From positions 12,510 through 76,509 of the forward strand of contig NZ_FUXL01000017.1 of NCBI RefSeq assembly GCF_900167365.1: DNA of 64,000 nucleotides. The letters run 5' to 3'. The DNA is from Consotaella salsifontis. GTDB taxonomy: Bacteria > Pseudomonadota > Alphaproteobacteria > Rhizobiales > Rhizobiaceae. Position numbers and translations under genes: made by a program. A model generated the notes under the pieces. The model saw nothing but the letters and a program-made list of their open reading frames with translations, was not told the origin of the DNA and made no database searches. How positions within the stretch are numbered: position 1 is the first letter of the stretch; each line of letters starts with the position of its first letter. This document shows, piece by piece, positions 7,890 to 15,568 of this stretch.

Positions 7890-9809
7890 TCATTCGGTTC
7901 CGCTGGTCGGCTGCGGCGCCCCGGCCGCAACCGGCGCCTGCCGGCCCGTCAGCTTGGGGCGGACCAGGAAGCACCAGCCGACGAGGCACCAGAAGGCCGC
8001 CAGAAGCATGAACCAGCTAGGCTCCAGGCTCTTCACCAGCACGATGCCGACACAGACGATCAGGAACAGGATGCGCTCGATCCACGAGATATGGACGTGC
8101 AGGTAACCCTGAATGAAGACTGCCCAGGCGACCGTCGCGCAGAGCATGCCGAAGAAGGCCAGCAGGATATCCGGCACCGGGCCCGACCAGAGCAGGATCG
8201 GATCGTTGACGAAGCCGAACGGCATGAGGAAGCTCACCGCCCCGATGCCCGTGGCCAGCATCGCCGTCTTCATCGTGTCGGCCTTGGCCACGCCTGCGGC
8301 GGCGAAGGACGCCAAGGCCACCGGCGGCGTCACCATCGACAGCACGCAGAAGTACATGACGAAGAAGTTGGCCGCGAGGCGGTCGACGCCCATGTCGACA
8401 AGAGCCGGCACGAACATCACCGAGCCGATGATATAGGCGGCCACCGTCGGCAGGCCCATGCCCATCACTAGGCAGCCCAGCACGATCAGGATCAGAGACA
8501 GGTAGAGATGGCCGCCGCCGAGCAACGTCAAGCCCGTCACGAACTTCAGCGCCAGATTGGACTGGGTCGCCACTGCCATGATCACGCCGATCGTGGCCAG
8601 CGGGATCGACAGCAAAGCCATCTGCTGGGCGACGTCGAGGCTGATCTCGTAGAGCTTGCGGATGTTGTAGCGCGTACGCTTGAAGATCAGCGGCACCAGC
8701 AAGGCGACGATCGACGCGTAGAAGGCGGCGAACGGTGCCGAATAGCCCATGAACAGCAGCGCCAGCAGAAAAAGCGGGCTCGCCAGGAGATGAAGGCGCG
8801 GCATGATCGGCGCGACGACCTGCAAGAGGTCGGCGCTCACCGTCCCGACGCCGGACTTGCGGGCCCGGAGGTCGACGACGACGAACAGCGCGAAATAGAA
8901 CGCCACCGCCGGGATCAGGCCGGCAAGGGCAATCCGCGTATAGGGAATGCCGAGAAGATCGGCCATGACAAAGGCGGCGATGCCCATCACCGGCGGCATG
9001 AGCTGACCGCCGGTGGAGCCGATCGCCTCGGTCGCTGCCGCCTGCTCGGCGGTGTAGCCGGAGCGCCGCATCAGCGGGATGGTGAGCACGCCCACCGCCG
9101 CCACGTTCGACACCGCCGACCCGGAGATCGTGCCGAACAGGGCGCTGCCGATCAGCGCGGCCTTCGCCGCTCCGCCGGTCAGCCGGCCCGCCGCCATCAT
9201 CGCGAGGTCGATGAAAAGCTGGCCGCCACCGGTCAGCGCAAAGATCGCGCCGAACATGATGAAGTAGAACACGAAGTTGATGGCGGTCGCCGAGGTGATG
9301 CCGAAGATGCCGTCGGTGTTCATCGTGATCATGTCGGTGACTTCCGCGAGGTTGAACCCGCTGAAGCCGAGCGCGCCCGGCAGATAGGAGCCCAGGAAGG
9401 CATAGGCCAGGAAGAGCACGATCATCAGAAGGAGGCTCCAGCCGACGCAGCGGCGGACGCCCTCCAGCAACAGCAGCATGCCGACGATGAACGTTGCCTT
9501 ATCGACGAGATAGACGTCGTCGATATAGGCGAGGCGCATCTCGAGCCTTTCCGTTGCCACGAAGAAGTGGGCGACGATGACGAGACAGGCCGCGACGATA
9601 ACGACGTCGATCAGGCGCGTCAGGATCGTGCCGAGCGGGCCATCCTCCTTCAAAGGCAGAACCAGCGCCGTGATGGCCATCGCCGTGAAGACATGCACCG
9701 AGGCGGCCATGAGCGGCGGATCGGGCCAAAAGAACTGCTTCAGCAGAAAGGCGAAATAGGCCAGCGATAGCGCGACCCGCAACGCCCAGTGAAACTTCGA
9801 GTATGACAT
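7890..9809 (-). CDS. TRAP transporter fused permease (4TM/12TM, TAXI type)
   Basis: 639 residues, almost entirely membrane helices. It is a fusion of the small (DctQ-like) and large (DctM-like) subunits of a tripartite ATP-independent periplasmic transporter, the form that works with TAXI binding proteins. The conserved large-subunit motif is seen in FALTGGGQLFIDLAMMAAGR and GSTGGQLMPPVMG. TAAGGA lies just before the ATG. The binding-protein gene is immediately upstream in the operon, separated by a hairpin. It probably imports the organic acid or sugar acid consumed by the pathway, driven by an ion gradient. Confidence 0.92.
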   Translation of the reverse strand: MSYSKFHWALRVALSLAYFAFLLKQFFWPDPPLMAASVHVFTAMAITALVLPLKEDGPLGTILTRLIDVVIVAACLVIVAHFFVATERLEMRLAYIDDVYLVDKATFIVGMLLLLEGVRRCVGWSLLLMIVLFLAYAFLGSYLPGALGFSGFNLAEVTDMITMNTDGIFGITSATAINFVFYFIMFGAIFALTGGGQLFIDLAMMAAGRLTGGAAKAALIGSALFGTISGSAVSNVAAVGVLTIPLMRRSGYTAEQAAATEAIGSTGGQLMPPVMGIAAFVMADLLGIPYTRIALAGLIPAVAFYFALFVVVDLRARKSGVGTVSADLLQVVAPIMPRLHLLASPLFLLALLFMGYSAPFAAFYASIVALLVPLIFKRTRYNIRKLYEISLDVAQQMALLSIPLATIGVIMAVATQSNLALKFVTGLTLLGGGHLYLSLILIVLGCLVMGMGLPTVAAYIIGSVMFVPALVDMGVDRLAANFFVMYFCVLSMVTPPVALASFAAAGVAKADTMKTAMLATGIGAVSFLMPFGFVNDPILLWSGPVPDILLAFFGMLCATVAWAVFIQGYLHVHISWIERILFLIVCVGIVLVKSLEPSWFMLLAAFWCLVGWCFLVRPKLTGRQAPVAAGAPQPTSGTE

Positions 9810-9888
9810 TTCCTTAAGCCCTTATCGGAAAGGCAAGGGTCCGTGGCGCGTCGCCCGGAGGCGCGCTGGGCACAAGACGGGTTCGGCC

Positions 9889-9918
9889 GCCCCCGGAGGT
9901 TCAGTAACCTCCAGGGGC
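9889..9918 (-). promoter_or_regulatory. Intercistronic hairpin between TAXI SBP and permease
   Basis: GCCCCCGGAGGTT (9889-9901) pairs with AACCTCCAGGGGC (9906-9918) around a 4-base loop, with one mismatch. There is no T-run. It sits in the gap between the binding-protein stop and the permease start. Such hairpins commonly stabilise the binding-protein mRNA end and lower permease expression; that role is inferred. Confidence 0.6.
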
Positions 9919-9927
9919 AGAAGCTGG

Positions 9928-10923
9928 CTACTTCAGCCAGCCCTGTTCCTTGCAGAACTTCACCGCGCCGGGATGCAGCGTCAGGACCGCATTCTCCTGA
10001 TTGCAAGAGGCTTCGGGATTCCAGGCCTTCAGCGGCGCGTGCTGATCGACAATGAAGCTGCGGTTCTTCACCAGCGTGCTCAGGACGGTGTAGACGGTGT
10101 CTTCCGGAACGTCCTTATTGGCCAGGAAAACCGTGTCGCTGACCGCGGTCTTGTAATCCTGATCAAGGCCCCGGAAGGTGCCCTTGGGCATGTCCTGGGT
10201 GGGCAGGCCCTGCTTGTTGAGGGCGGCGATCGTCGCGTCGGACAGCGGGATATAGTCGACGTCGGTGGTCAGCGTCATTTCCGTCACGGTCGCCTGACCG
10301 GCGGGGACGTTGTCGATGTAGACGTCGAGCCGTCCGTCCTCGAGCATGCTGGACAGCTGGCCCGGCGTTGCCTGCGTTACGATGCCCTTGTCGCGCAGTT
10401 CGTCGAGGCTCGTGCCGAGCGACTGGAAGATCATGTCGGCGATCACGGGAACCTGGCTGCCGTTCGGCTTCATGCCGATCTTGGGCGGCGTCGACGCCTT
10501 GAGCATCTCGTCGAGGGACTTGAAGCCCGTGCTCTCGATGTAGCCCTTTCGCGCCAGAACGATGGTGTAAGCCGTCTGAAGACCATTCGTGACGGTGCGA
10601 ATGTTCTCGGCCTTCTTGCCCTTGTAGATGCTTTCCAAGCCGTCGCGCGCCCAGACCGCTGCGTTCGACGTGGTCCAGCCAAACTCGGCCTTGCCCATGT
10701 TGACGGAGGTCGGATTGGCGAAGCCGCCGCCACGCGGAATGACTTCGACGGTGAGATCGGTGTTGTCCTGGATCACCTTGGAGAAGGTCGCCGAGTAGGA
10801 GTACCAGCTGCCCCCCGGGTCCATCGCGGCGATTTTGACCGTTTCGGCCGAAGCCAGGTTCGGGGCGAGCGTGCTCATGCAGGTGGCCGCAGCCAGCGCC
10901 AACGCGATGCGCATTTTTTTCAT
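9928..10923 (-). CDS. TAXI-family TRAP solute-binding protein
   Basis: 331 residues with a clear Sec signal peptide (MKKMRIALALAAATCMSTLAPNLASAE, given here in description: basic start, hydrophobic core, cleavage after ASA near residue 26). The mature part has the TAXI features GGSWYSYSATFSKVI and NPTSVNMGKAEFGWTTSNAA. It binds the substrate in the periplasm for the adjacent 4TM/12TM permease. The ATG at 10923 is preceded by GGAGGAAACACT. TAXI proteins typically bind carboxylates such as glutamate; the ligand here is probably the acid that feeds the kinase/PdxA pathway. Confidence 0.92.
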   Translation of the reverse strand: MKKMRIALALAAATCMSTLAPNLASAETVKIAAMDPGGSWYSYSATFSKVIQDNTDLTVEVIPRGGGFANPTSVNMGKAEFGWTTSNAAVWARDGLESIYKGKKAENIRTVTNGLQTAYTIVLARKGYIESTGFKSLDEMLKASTPPKIGMKPNGSQVPVIADMIFQSLGTSLDELRDKGIVTQATPGQLSSMLEDGRLDVYIDNVPAGQATVTEMTLTTDVDYIPLSDATIAALNKQGLPTQDMPKGTFRGLDQDYKTAVSDTVFLANKDVPEDTVYTVLSTLVKNRSFIVDQHAPLKAWNPEASCNQENAVLTLHPGAVKFCKEQGWLK

Positions 10924-10980
10924 AGTGTTTCCTCCACTTTGAAAGCGGCCAGCGGCCGCGGTTGAAATGAATAAGCCCCG

Positions 10981-11865
10981 TCAGTTCAGCCGTTCGGCGA
11001 ACTCGCGGGCGAGGGTGGCGACCGTGTCGTCCACCTCCTCCAGGATCGAGATGGGCGCGCGGCTGGGGCCGACCTCCGGCGCGACGTGTCGCAGAGCGCG
11101 CTTCGTTTGAGCCGGCCCGAACCCGGCGCTGAACAATTGCTTGCGCAGCGCCCCAAGCCTCTGCTGCAGCATTTCAGCCTCGGCGAGGTCGCCAGCCACG
11201 AATGCTTTGAAAATGCCTTGGACCGTGTCAGGGCAGATGTTGGAGAGGCCGGAGACGCAGCCCTCTGCTCCCCCTTTGAGGCCATGAAGGATGAGGCTGT
11301 CCGGCCCGACCAGCGTACCGAACGTCGAGCTGCGCACGGCAAGAAAGCCGTCCAGGCTCTCGGCCGAGCCTGCGCTGTCCTTGATGCCGGCGATGTTGCC
11401 GTGGCGGCCCAGCCGGGCCGCGGTTTCCGGCGCCACCGTATTCCCGGTGCGGCTGGGGATGTTGTAGATGTAGACGGGAACGCTAAGGGCATCGGCCACA
11501 GCGACGTAGTGGGTATAAAGCTCCTCCTGCGTGCAGGGCACCACGAAGGGCGTCACCACCGACACGGCGGAGACACCGGTTGCCTGCACTTCTCGGCCGA
11601 GCGCGATGGTCGCGCGCGTCGAGGGCTCTCCAATATGGGCGAGAACCTTGGCCTGGCCTTCGGCTGCCGCCACACAGGCCTCGGCGACCGCGCGCTTTTC
11701 GTCGCTGGACAGGCTGAAGAATTCGCCGTTCGTGCCGGCACAGAAGATGTTGTTGCCGGCGGCGGCTTGCCTGCGCACCTGTCGCGTCAGCGCCTCGAGG
11801 TTGAGGCTTTCATCCTCGTGGAACGGGGTCACGATGGCGCAAAAGACTCCCCCCAGATTGGTCAC
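10981..11865 (-). CDS. DapA/NanA-family aldolase or synthase
   Basis: 294 residues, a class I (Schiff-base) aldolase of the dihydrodipicolinate synthase/N-acetylneuraminate lyase family. Schiff-base Lys162 (GIKDSAG) and Tyr134 (YIYNIPSRTG) are present, and the usual GTTGE loop reads GTNGE (44-48). The start is GTG at 11865, with AGGAG 6-7 bases upstream, overlapping the TGA of the pdxA-like gene (GTGA). It lacks lysine-pathway neighbours and lies in a catabolic operon. It is therefore more likely to cleave a 2-keto sugar acid, or possibly sialic acid given the downstream sialidase-fold gene, than to make lysine. Confidence 0.88.
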   Translation of the reverse strand: MTNLGGVFCAIVTPFHEDESLNLEALTRQVRRQAAAGNNIFCAGTNGEFFSLSSDEKRAVAEACVAAAEGQAKVLAHIGEPSTRATIALGREVQATGVSAVSVVTPFVVPCTQEELYTHYVAVADALSVPVYIYNIPSRTGNTVAPETAARLGRHGNIAGIKDSAGSAESLDGFLAVRSSTFGTLVGPDSLILHGLKGGAEGCVSGLSNICPDTVQGIFKAFVAGDLAEAEMLQQRLGALRKQLFSAGFGPAQTKRALRHVAPEVGPSRAPISILEEVDDTVATLAREFAERLN

Positions 11866-12914
11866 GATGCTTGCTCCTGCGAAAGCCGCCCCTTGGCGAG
11901 CTGAGTGGCGTAGTCGATGGCGTTGATGAGGCTGAGACAGTCCGCCTTGCCGGTTCCGGCCAGATCGAAGGCCGTGCCGTGATCGACGGAGGTTCGGATG
12001 ATCGGCAGGCCGAGCGTGATGTTGACGCCCGAGACATTGTCCCAGGCACCCTTGGCGGCGTCGTAGCGGAAGCCGAGAAGCTTGGTCGGGATGTGCCCCT
12101 GGTCGTGGTACATGCACACGACGATGTCGTACATGCCGCCGTTAAGCTTCGAAAACACGGTGTCGGCGGGGATCGGCCCGTCGACCTTGATGCCGTCCGC
12201 CTGCGCCGCGGCCACCGCCGGCGCGATCTCCTCCATGTCCTCTGTGCCGAACAGCCCGCCTTCGCCGCAGTGCGGGTTGAGGCCCGCGACCGCCACTTTG
12301 GGCTCGGCGATACCGATCAACCGGCACGCCTCGTCGGCGAGGCCGATTACTTCGCGCACCCGCGCCTTCTTCACGCGGTCGCAGGCTTCCCTGAGCGAGA
12401 CATGCGTCGAGACGTGAACGACCCGGAAGTTTCCTTCCGCCAGCATCATCGTGTAGCGCGAGGTTCCCGTGTGGTGGGCATAGATCTCGGTGTGACCAGC
12501 GAACTTCAGCCCGGCCTTGGCCAGCGCTTCCTTGTTGATCGGGTTCGTGACGGTGGCGTCGACGTTGTCCGCCTTCGCCAGTTCGATGGCCTTGACGATG
12601 CAGTCGTAAGAGGCCTTGCCGCACGCGGCGCTGACCTCGCCCCGCCGCAGCGCCGCCGCATCGACGCCCGCGACGGCAAGAACGTTCATCGTTCCCGCCT
12701 CGAAGCGCGCCTCATCGACGCTGTCGATCCGATGGAGGGTCAGGGGTGCGCCAGTAAGGTCGATTGCCGCCTGCATGACGCTCGGCTCTCCGACGATCAG
12801 CGGGCGCGACGTCGCCTGGAGACTGTCGTGGGCGAGGGCCTTGGCGGCGATCTCCGGCCCGATGCCGGCGGGATCGCCCATGGTGATTGCGATGATCGGT
12901 CGGCTCGTGGCCAT
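11862..12914 (-). CDS. PdxA-family phosphate dehydrogenase (PdxA2-like)
   Basis: 350 residues, homologous to 4-hydroxythreonine-4-phosphate dehydrogenase. MGDPAGIGPE is at the N-terminus, and the metal-binding His residues appear in GLKFAGHTE and in MYHDQGHIP. Paralogues called PdxA2 sit next to DUF1537 kinases and oxidise and decarboxylate threonate/erythronate 4-phosphates to dihydroxyacetone phosphate. The adjacent DUF1537 kinase gene points to that role here, not vitamin B6 synthesis. It overlaps the ADH gene start region by one base at 12914 and the aldolase start at 11862-11865. Confidence 0.88.
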   Translation of the reverse strand: MATSRPIIAITMGDPAGIGPEIAAKALAHDSLQATSRPLIVGEPSVMQAAIDLTGAPLTLHRIDSVDEARFEAGTMNVLAVAGVDAAALRRGEVSAACGKASYDCIVKAIELAKADNVDATVTNPINKEALAKAGLKFAGHTEIYAHHTGTSRYTMMLAEGNFRVVHVSTHVSLREACDRVKKARVREVIGLADEACRLIGIAEPKVAVAGLNPHCGEGGLFGTEDMEEIAPAVAAAQADGIKVDGPIPADTVFSKLNGGMYDIVVCMYHDQGHIPTKLLGFRYDAAKGAWDNVSGVNITLGLPIIRTSVDHGTAFDLAGTGKADCLSLINAIDYATQLAKGRLSQEQAS

Positions 12915-14053
12915 CAGATCAGCCTTTCGTAGATCGCTCGGATGTCGGCCGCAGACACGGGCCTGGGGTTCTGGTTGAGCAGGCGCTTCACCGCGAAGGC
13001 GCCCTCCGTCAAGGCATCGATGGCATTGGCGGGAATATTCAGGTCGGAAAGCCGCGCCGGGATGTTGAGGCGGCGGATCAGCGAGCGCAGATGATCGAAG
13101 AACTGACGAACCGCCTCTCCATCGGAAACTTCCGACCCGACGATGCCCGCGTGGCGCGCCAAGGTGGCGAACCGTGACTGGCAGGCGGTGGCGTTGAATT
13201 CCAGCCCGGCCACCATCAGCACGGCGTTGGCGATGCCGTGTGGGATGTGATAGCGGCCGCCCAACGGGTAGGACAGCGCATGGACGATGTTGGTGCCCGA
13301 GGCGGCGATGGCGACACCGCCGTAGAAGGCGCCGAGCAGCATGGCCTCGCGCGCCGCCTTGTCGTCCGGGTGCTCGTAGGCCTGGGTGATGTTCTGCAGG
13401 ATCAGCCGGGCGCCTTCAAGGGCGACGAGATCGCTAAGCGGATTGGCGACCGAGGCCGTATAGCATTCCGTCACGTGGCAGAGCGCGTCGATGCCGGTGG
13501 CGGCCGTGACAGCGGCCGGCAGGCTCAAGGTGAGGTCAGCGTCGAGGATGACGTGGTCCGGCAGCAAGGCGGGCCGCACAATGCCGACCTTCAGGTTCTC
13601 CTGGGGGCGGGCGACGATGGCGTTCGGCGTCGCCTCCGAGCCCGTTCCGGCGGTCGTCGGAACGAGGATCAAGGGAAGCCGCTGTTCGACCGGGGCGCCC
13701 GCAACCAGCTGGTCGACCGTCACGGGAACCGCCAGCATCGCGGCAAACAGCTTGGCCGCATCGAGCACGCTGCCGCCGCCGATTCCGACGACCGCGTCGC
13801 AGCCTGCGGTGCGCACTTCGGCGACGAGCCGTTCGATATCGTGGTCGGCTGGTTCCGGCGGCACAGCGCCGGACAGCGTGACGTTCGATCCTTGTTGACG
13901 CAACGCATCGAGAGCCTGCTCGATCGCCGCCGTTCCGCGGACCCCGCCGTCGACCACCGCCAGAACGCTCTTGCGCGGTCCGACGAATTCCGCCAGCCGC
14001 CCGAGCGAACCCGCTCCGACATGAACCCGTCCGGGAAAGGGCACAGAATACAT
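12914..14053 (-). CDS. Iron-containing alcohol dehydrogenase
   Basis: 379 residues of the group III (Fe-ADH) family. NAD-binding GIGGGSVLDAAKL is present, followed by the TTAGTGSEAT loop. The metal-ligand region has DALCHVTECY and a second His set in SGTNIVHALSYPLGGRYHIPHG. It may interconvert a hydroxy acid or aldehyde intermediate. Its ends overlap the kinase stop and the PdxA start by one base each, so the three genes are translationally coupled. It could also be a maleylacetate-reductase-like enzyme; the operon favours sugar-acid catabolism. Confidence 0.88.
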   Translation of the reverse strand: MYSVPFPGRVHVGAGSLGRLAEFVGPRKSVLAVVDGGVRGTAAIEQALDALRQQGSNVTLSGAVPPEPADHDIERLVAEVRTAGCDAVVGIGGGSVLDAAKLFAAMLAVPVTVDQLVAGAPVEQRLPLILVPTTAGTGSEATPNAIVARPQENLKVGIVRPALLPDHVILDADLTLSLPAAVTAATGIDALCHVTECYTASVANPLSDLVALEGARLILQNITQAYEHPDDKAAREAMLLGAFYGGVAIAASGTNIVHALSYPLGGRYHIPHGIANAVLMVAGLEFNATACQSRFATLARHAGIVGSEVSDGEAVRQFFDHLRSLIRRLNIPARLSDLNIPANAIDALTEGAFAVKRLLNQNPRPVSAADIRAIYERLI

Positions 14054-15282
14054 CAGAACTTCTCCTTAGTGGTCAGCCGCGACAAGGCATCCGGTTCGCC
14101 GAAGCCTCCGGCCTTGGAGACCAGGCATGTGCCGTCGAGTCGACCGCCGACGATGAAGCCGAAGGGAATGCCCGGTTCGGCCTCGCCGGCCAGTCGCACC
14201 GCCTTGGCGCCAGCGGCGGCAAGCAGATGGGCCGACATGTCGCCGCCGGTCGCGAAGACGTTGCGCTGCGGGGAAACGGTCATGATTTCGAGCGCCGCCG
14301 CCGACAGGCAGTCGGCAATGCGCCGCCCGGCCTCGATGGCGGACATGCCGTTTGACGGAGCCGGCGCGCAGCGCAGAAGAATGTGCCGGAATGCTAAGTC
14401 GCCTGCTTCCGCCAAGCTCGCCGACGCCGCTGCCAGAGCGCCAGCCGCGTCGGTGAGGGCGCGCTGACCGTCGACCACGATCTCAAGTGGAGTGGCCCGT
14501 GTGACGAAGGCATCCGCCTGCGCCTGTGAGACGCTGTTGAGGCTCCCCACCACCATCAGGAAAGGCGCCGCCGGAATGGTGTTGGCAGGGCTGGGTGTCA
14601 GCGCCGAGAGGAGGCCGGAGGAGCCGACATAGAGGACGTTTGGATCGCTGGAGAAGATGTCGAGAGCGGCGAGATCCGCATCGGTTTCCGCATCGCAGAC
14701 GAGGATTGCGACTTCGGCGCTCTGCTGCGCCTCATGAACCGCCGCAACGAGGCGCTCTCCGCCTTCGCGGATGACGTCCAACGGCAGCAGGCGGACCGGC
14801 AGATTGGTCTGGCAGGCGATGATTTCACGCACATCCGACGAAAGAACCGGCGTGAACGGGTCGCGGCCGCACTCGGTTTCGGCTAGCGGCACGCCATCGA
14901 CGAAGGCCATCCCGCCGACAATGGTCCGCCCGCTGTGGGGCAGGGCGGGCGCAACCAGGGCGATCCGCTTGTTTGTGGCCGCCAGGACCGCCGCGATCTC
15001 GGCGCCGATATTGCCGCGGAGGGTCGAATCCACCTTCTTGTAGAGGGCGTAGGCGCGGCCATTCAGCGCGGTCAAACTGTCGAAGGTCCGGCGAAAAGCC
15101 TCGCCGGCATCAAGGAACCGGCTTTCCGTCGTCAACGCCCAGGCATCGCTTGTCGCCCAGCACTCGATCAGATGCTCGACGGACAACGAGACCTGGGTGG
15201 TCATGCCCTGCTTGAGCATGGCGATGGCCGTGTCCTGCGCGCCGGTCAGGTCGTCGGCGAGGATGATGACTTTTCTATCCAT
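14053..15282 (-). CDS. Four-carbon acid sugar kinase family protein (DUF1537)
   Basis: 409 residues. The N-terminal domain starts VIILADDLTGAQDTAIAMLK and has KKVDSTLRGN, the substrate-binding half of DUF1537 kinases. The C-terminal half has the nucleotide-binding VFATGGDMSAHLL. Characterised members phosphorylate D-threonate, D-/L-erythronate or related acid sugars. The start at 15282 was chosen because the family N-terminus begins there and a sigma-54 promoter lies 39-55 bp upstream, which excludes the longer frame. First gene of the operon. Confidence 0.9.
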   Translation of the reverse strand: MDRKVIILADDLTGAQDTAIAMLKQGMTTQVSLSVEHLIECWATSDAWALTTESRFLDAGEAFRRTFDSLTALNGRAYALYKKVDSTLRGNIGAEIAAVLAATNKRIALVAPALPHSGRTIVGGMAFVDGVPLAETECGRDPFTPVLSSDVREIIACQTNLPVRLLPLDVIREGGERLVAAVHEAQQSAEVAILVCDAETDADLAALDIFSSDPNVLYVGSSGLLSALTPSPANTIPAAPFLMVVGSLNSVSQAQADAFVTRATPLEIVVDGQRALTDAAGALAAASASLAEAGDLAFRHILLRCAPAPSNGMSAIEAGRRIADCLSAAALEIMTVSPQRNVFATGGDMSAHLLAAAGAKAVRLAGEAEPGIPFGFIVGGRLDGTCLVSKAGGFGEPDALSRLTTKEKF

Positions 15283-15320
15283 GGGAATTTGCTTTGTTCC
15301 CCTCCACTCAGCCGCAGCTT

Positions 15321-15337
15321 TGCAAGGGGGATGCCAA
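15321..15337 (-). promoter_or_regulatory. Sigma-54 (RpoN) promoter of the acid-sugar operon
   Basis: Read on the minus strand the site is TTGGCATCCCCCTTGCA. The -24 element TTGGCAT and -12 element TTGC have exactly 10 bases between the GG and GC, matching the YTGGCACG-N4-TTGCW consensus except at one or two positions. Transcription would start near 15310, about 28 bases before the kinase start codon. A sigma-54 activator gene lies divergently upstream. Confidence 0.85.
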
Positions 15338-15409
15338 ACCGCGCGCGGACCGCATGGCGCGGGGAGAGCGCACACCCATCCCGATGGATAGGAGGTGATC
15401 AAGCTTTTG

Positions 15410-15423
15410 TTTTATCGATAAAA
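15410..15423. promoter_or_regulatory. Candidate activator-binding palindrome
   Basis: TTTTATCGATAAAA, a perfect 14-bp palindrome about 75-90 bp upstream of the -24 element. This is the expected place for an upstream activating sequence of a sigma-54 enhancer-binding protein. Binding by the PrpR-like regulator is inferred. Confidence 0.55.
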
Positions 15424-15522
15424 ATAGGAATATGCCGGGCTTTGGAAAAAGCTGGAGAAATCCCGCGCAGCGACGCCGGCGATCGCTCTTCCTCTATGGG
15501 TGCGTGCTGCCTATGGTGCGAT

Positions 15523-15548
15523 ATGCGCAATAATGTAGTATTTTGCAT
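15523..15548. promoter_or_regulatory. Second inverted repeat, upstream of the regulator gene
   Basis: ATGC-N2-AATA-N6-TATT-N2-GCAT, a 26-bp interrupted but symmetrical inverted repeat ending 20 bp before the regulator start codon. It may be an autoregulatory operator or a second activator site; its sequence differs from the 15410 palindrome. Confidence 0.45.
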
Positions 15549-15568
15549 CGGTTCGGTGAGGGAATGAC

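Noticed and set aside
8508-9770. Long plus-strand frame rich in His, Arg, Asp and Gln opposite the TRAP permease
   Set aside because: The composition is the typical antisense shadow of a hydrophobic high-GC gene; the permease on the other strand has clear family motifs.
11862-12914. Vitamin B6 biosynthetic pdxA
   Set aside because: It sits beside a DUF1537 kinase in a sigma-54 catabolic operon, the hallmark of PdxA2-type enzymes, and no other pdx genes are near.
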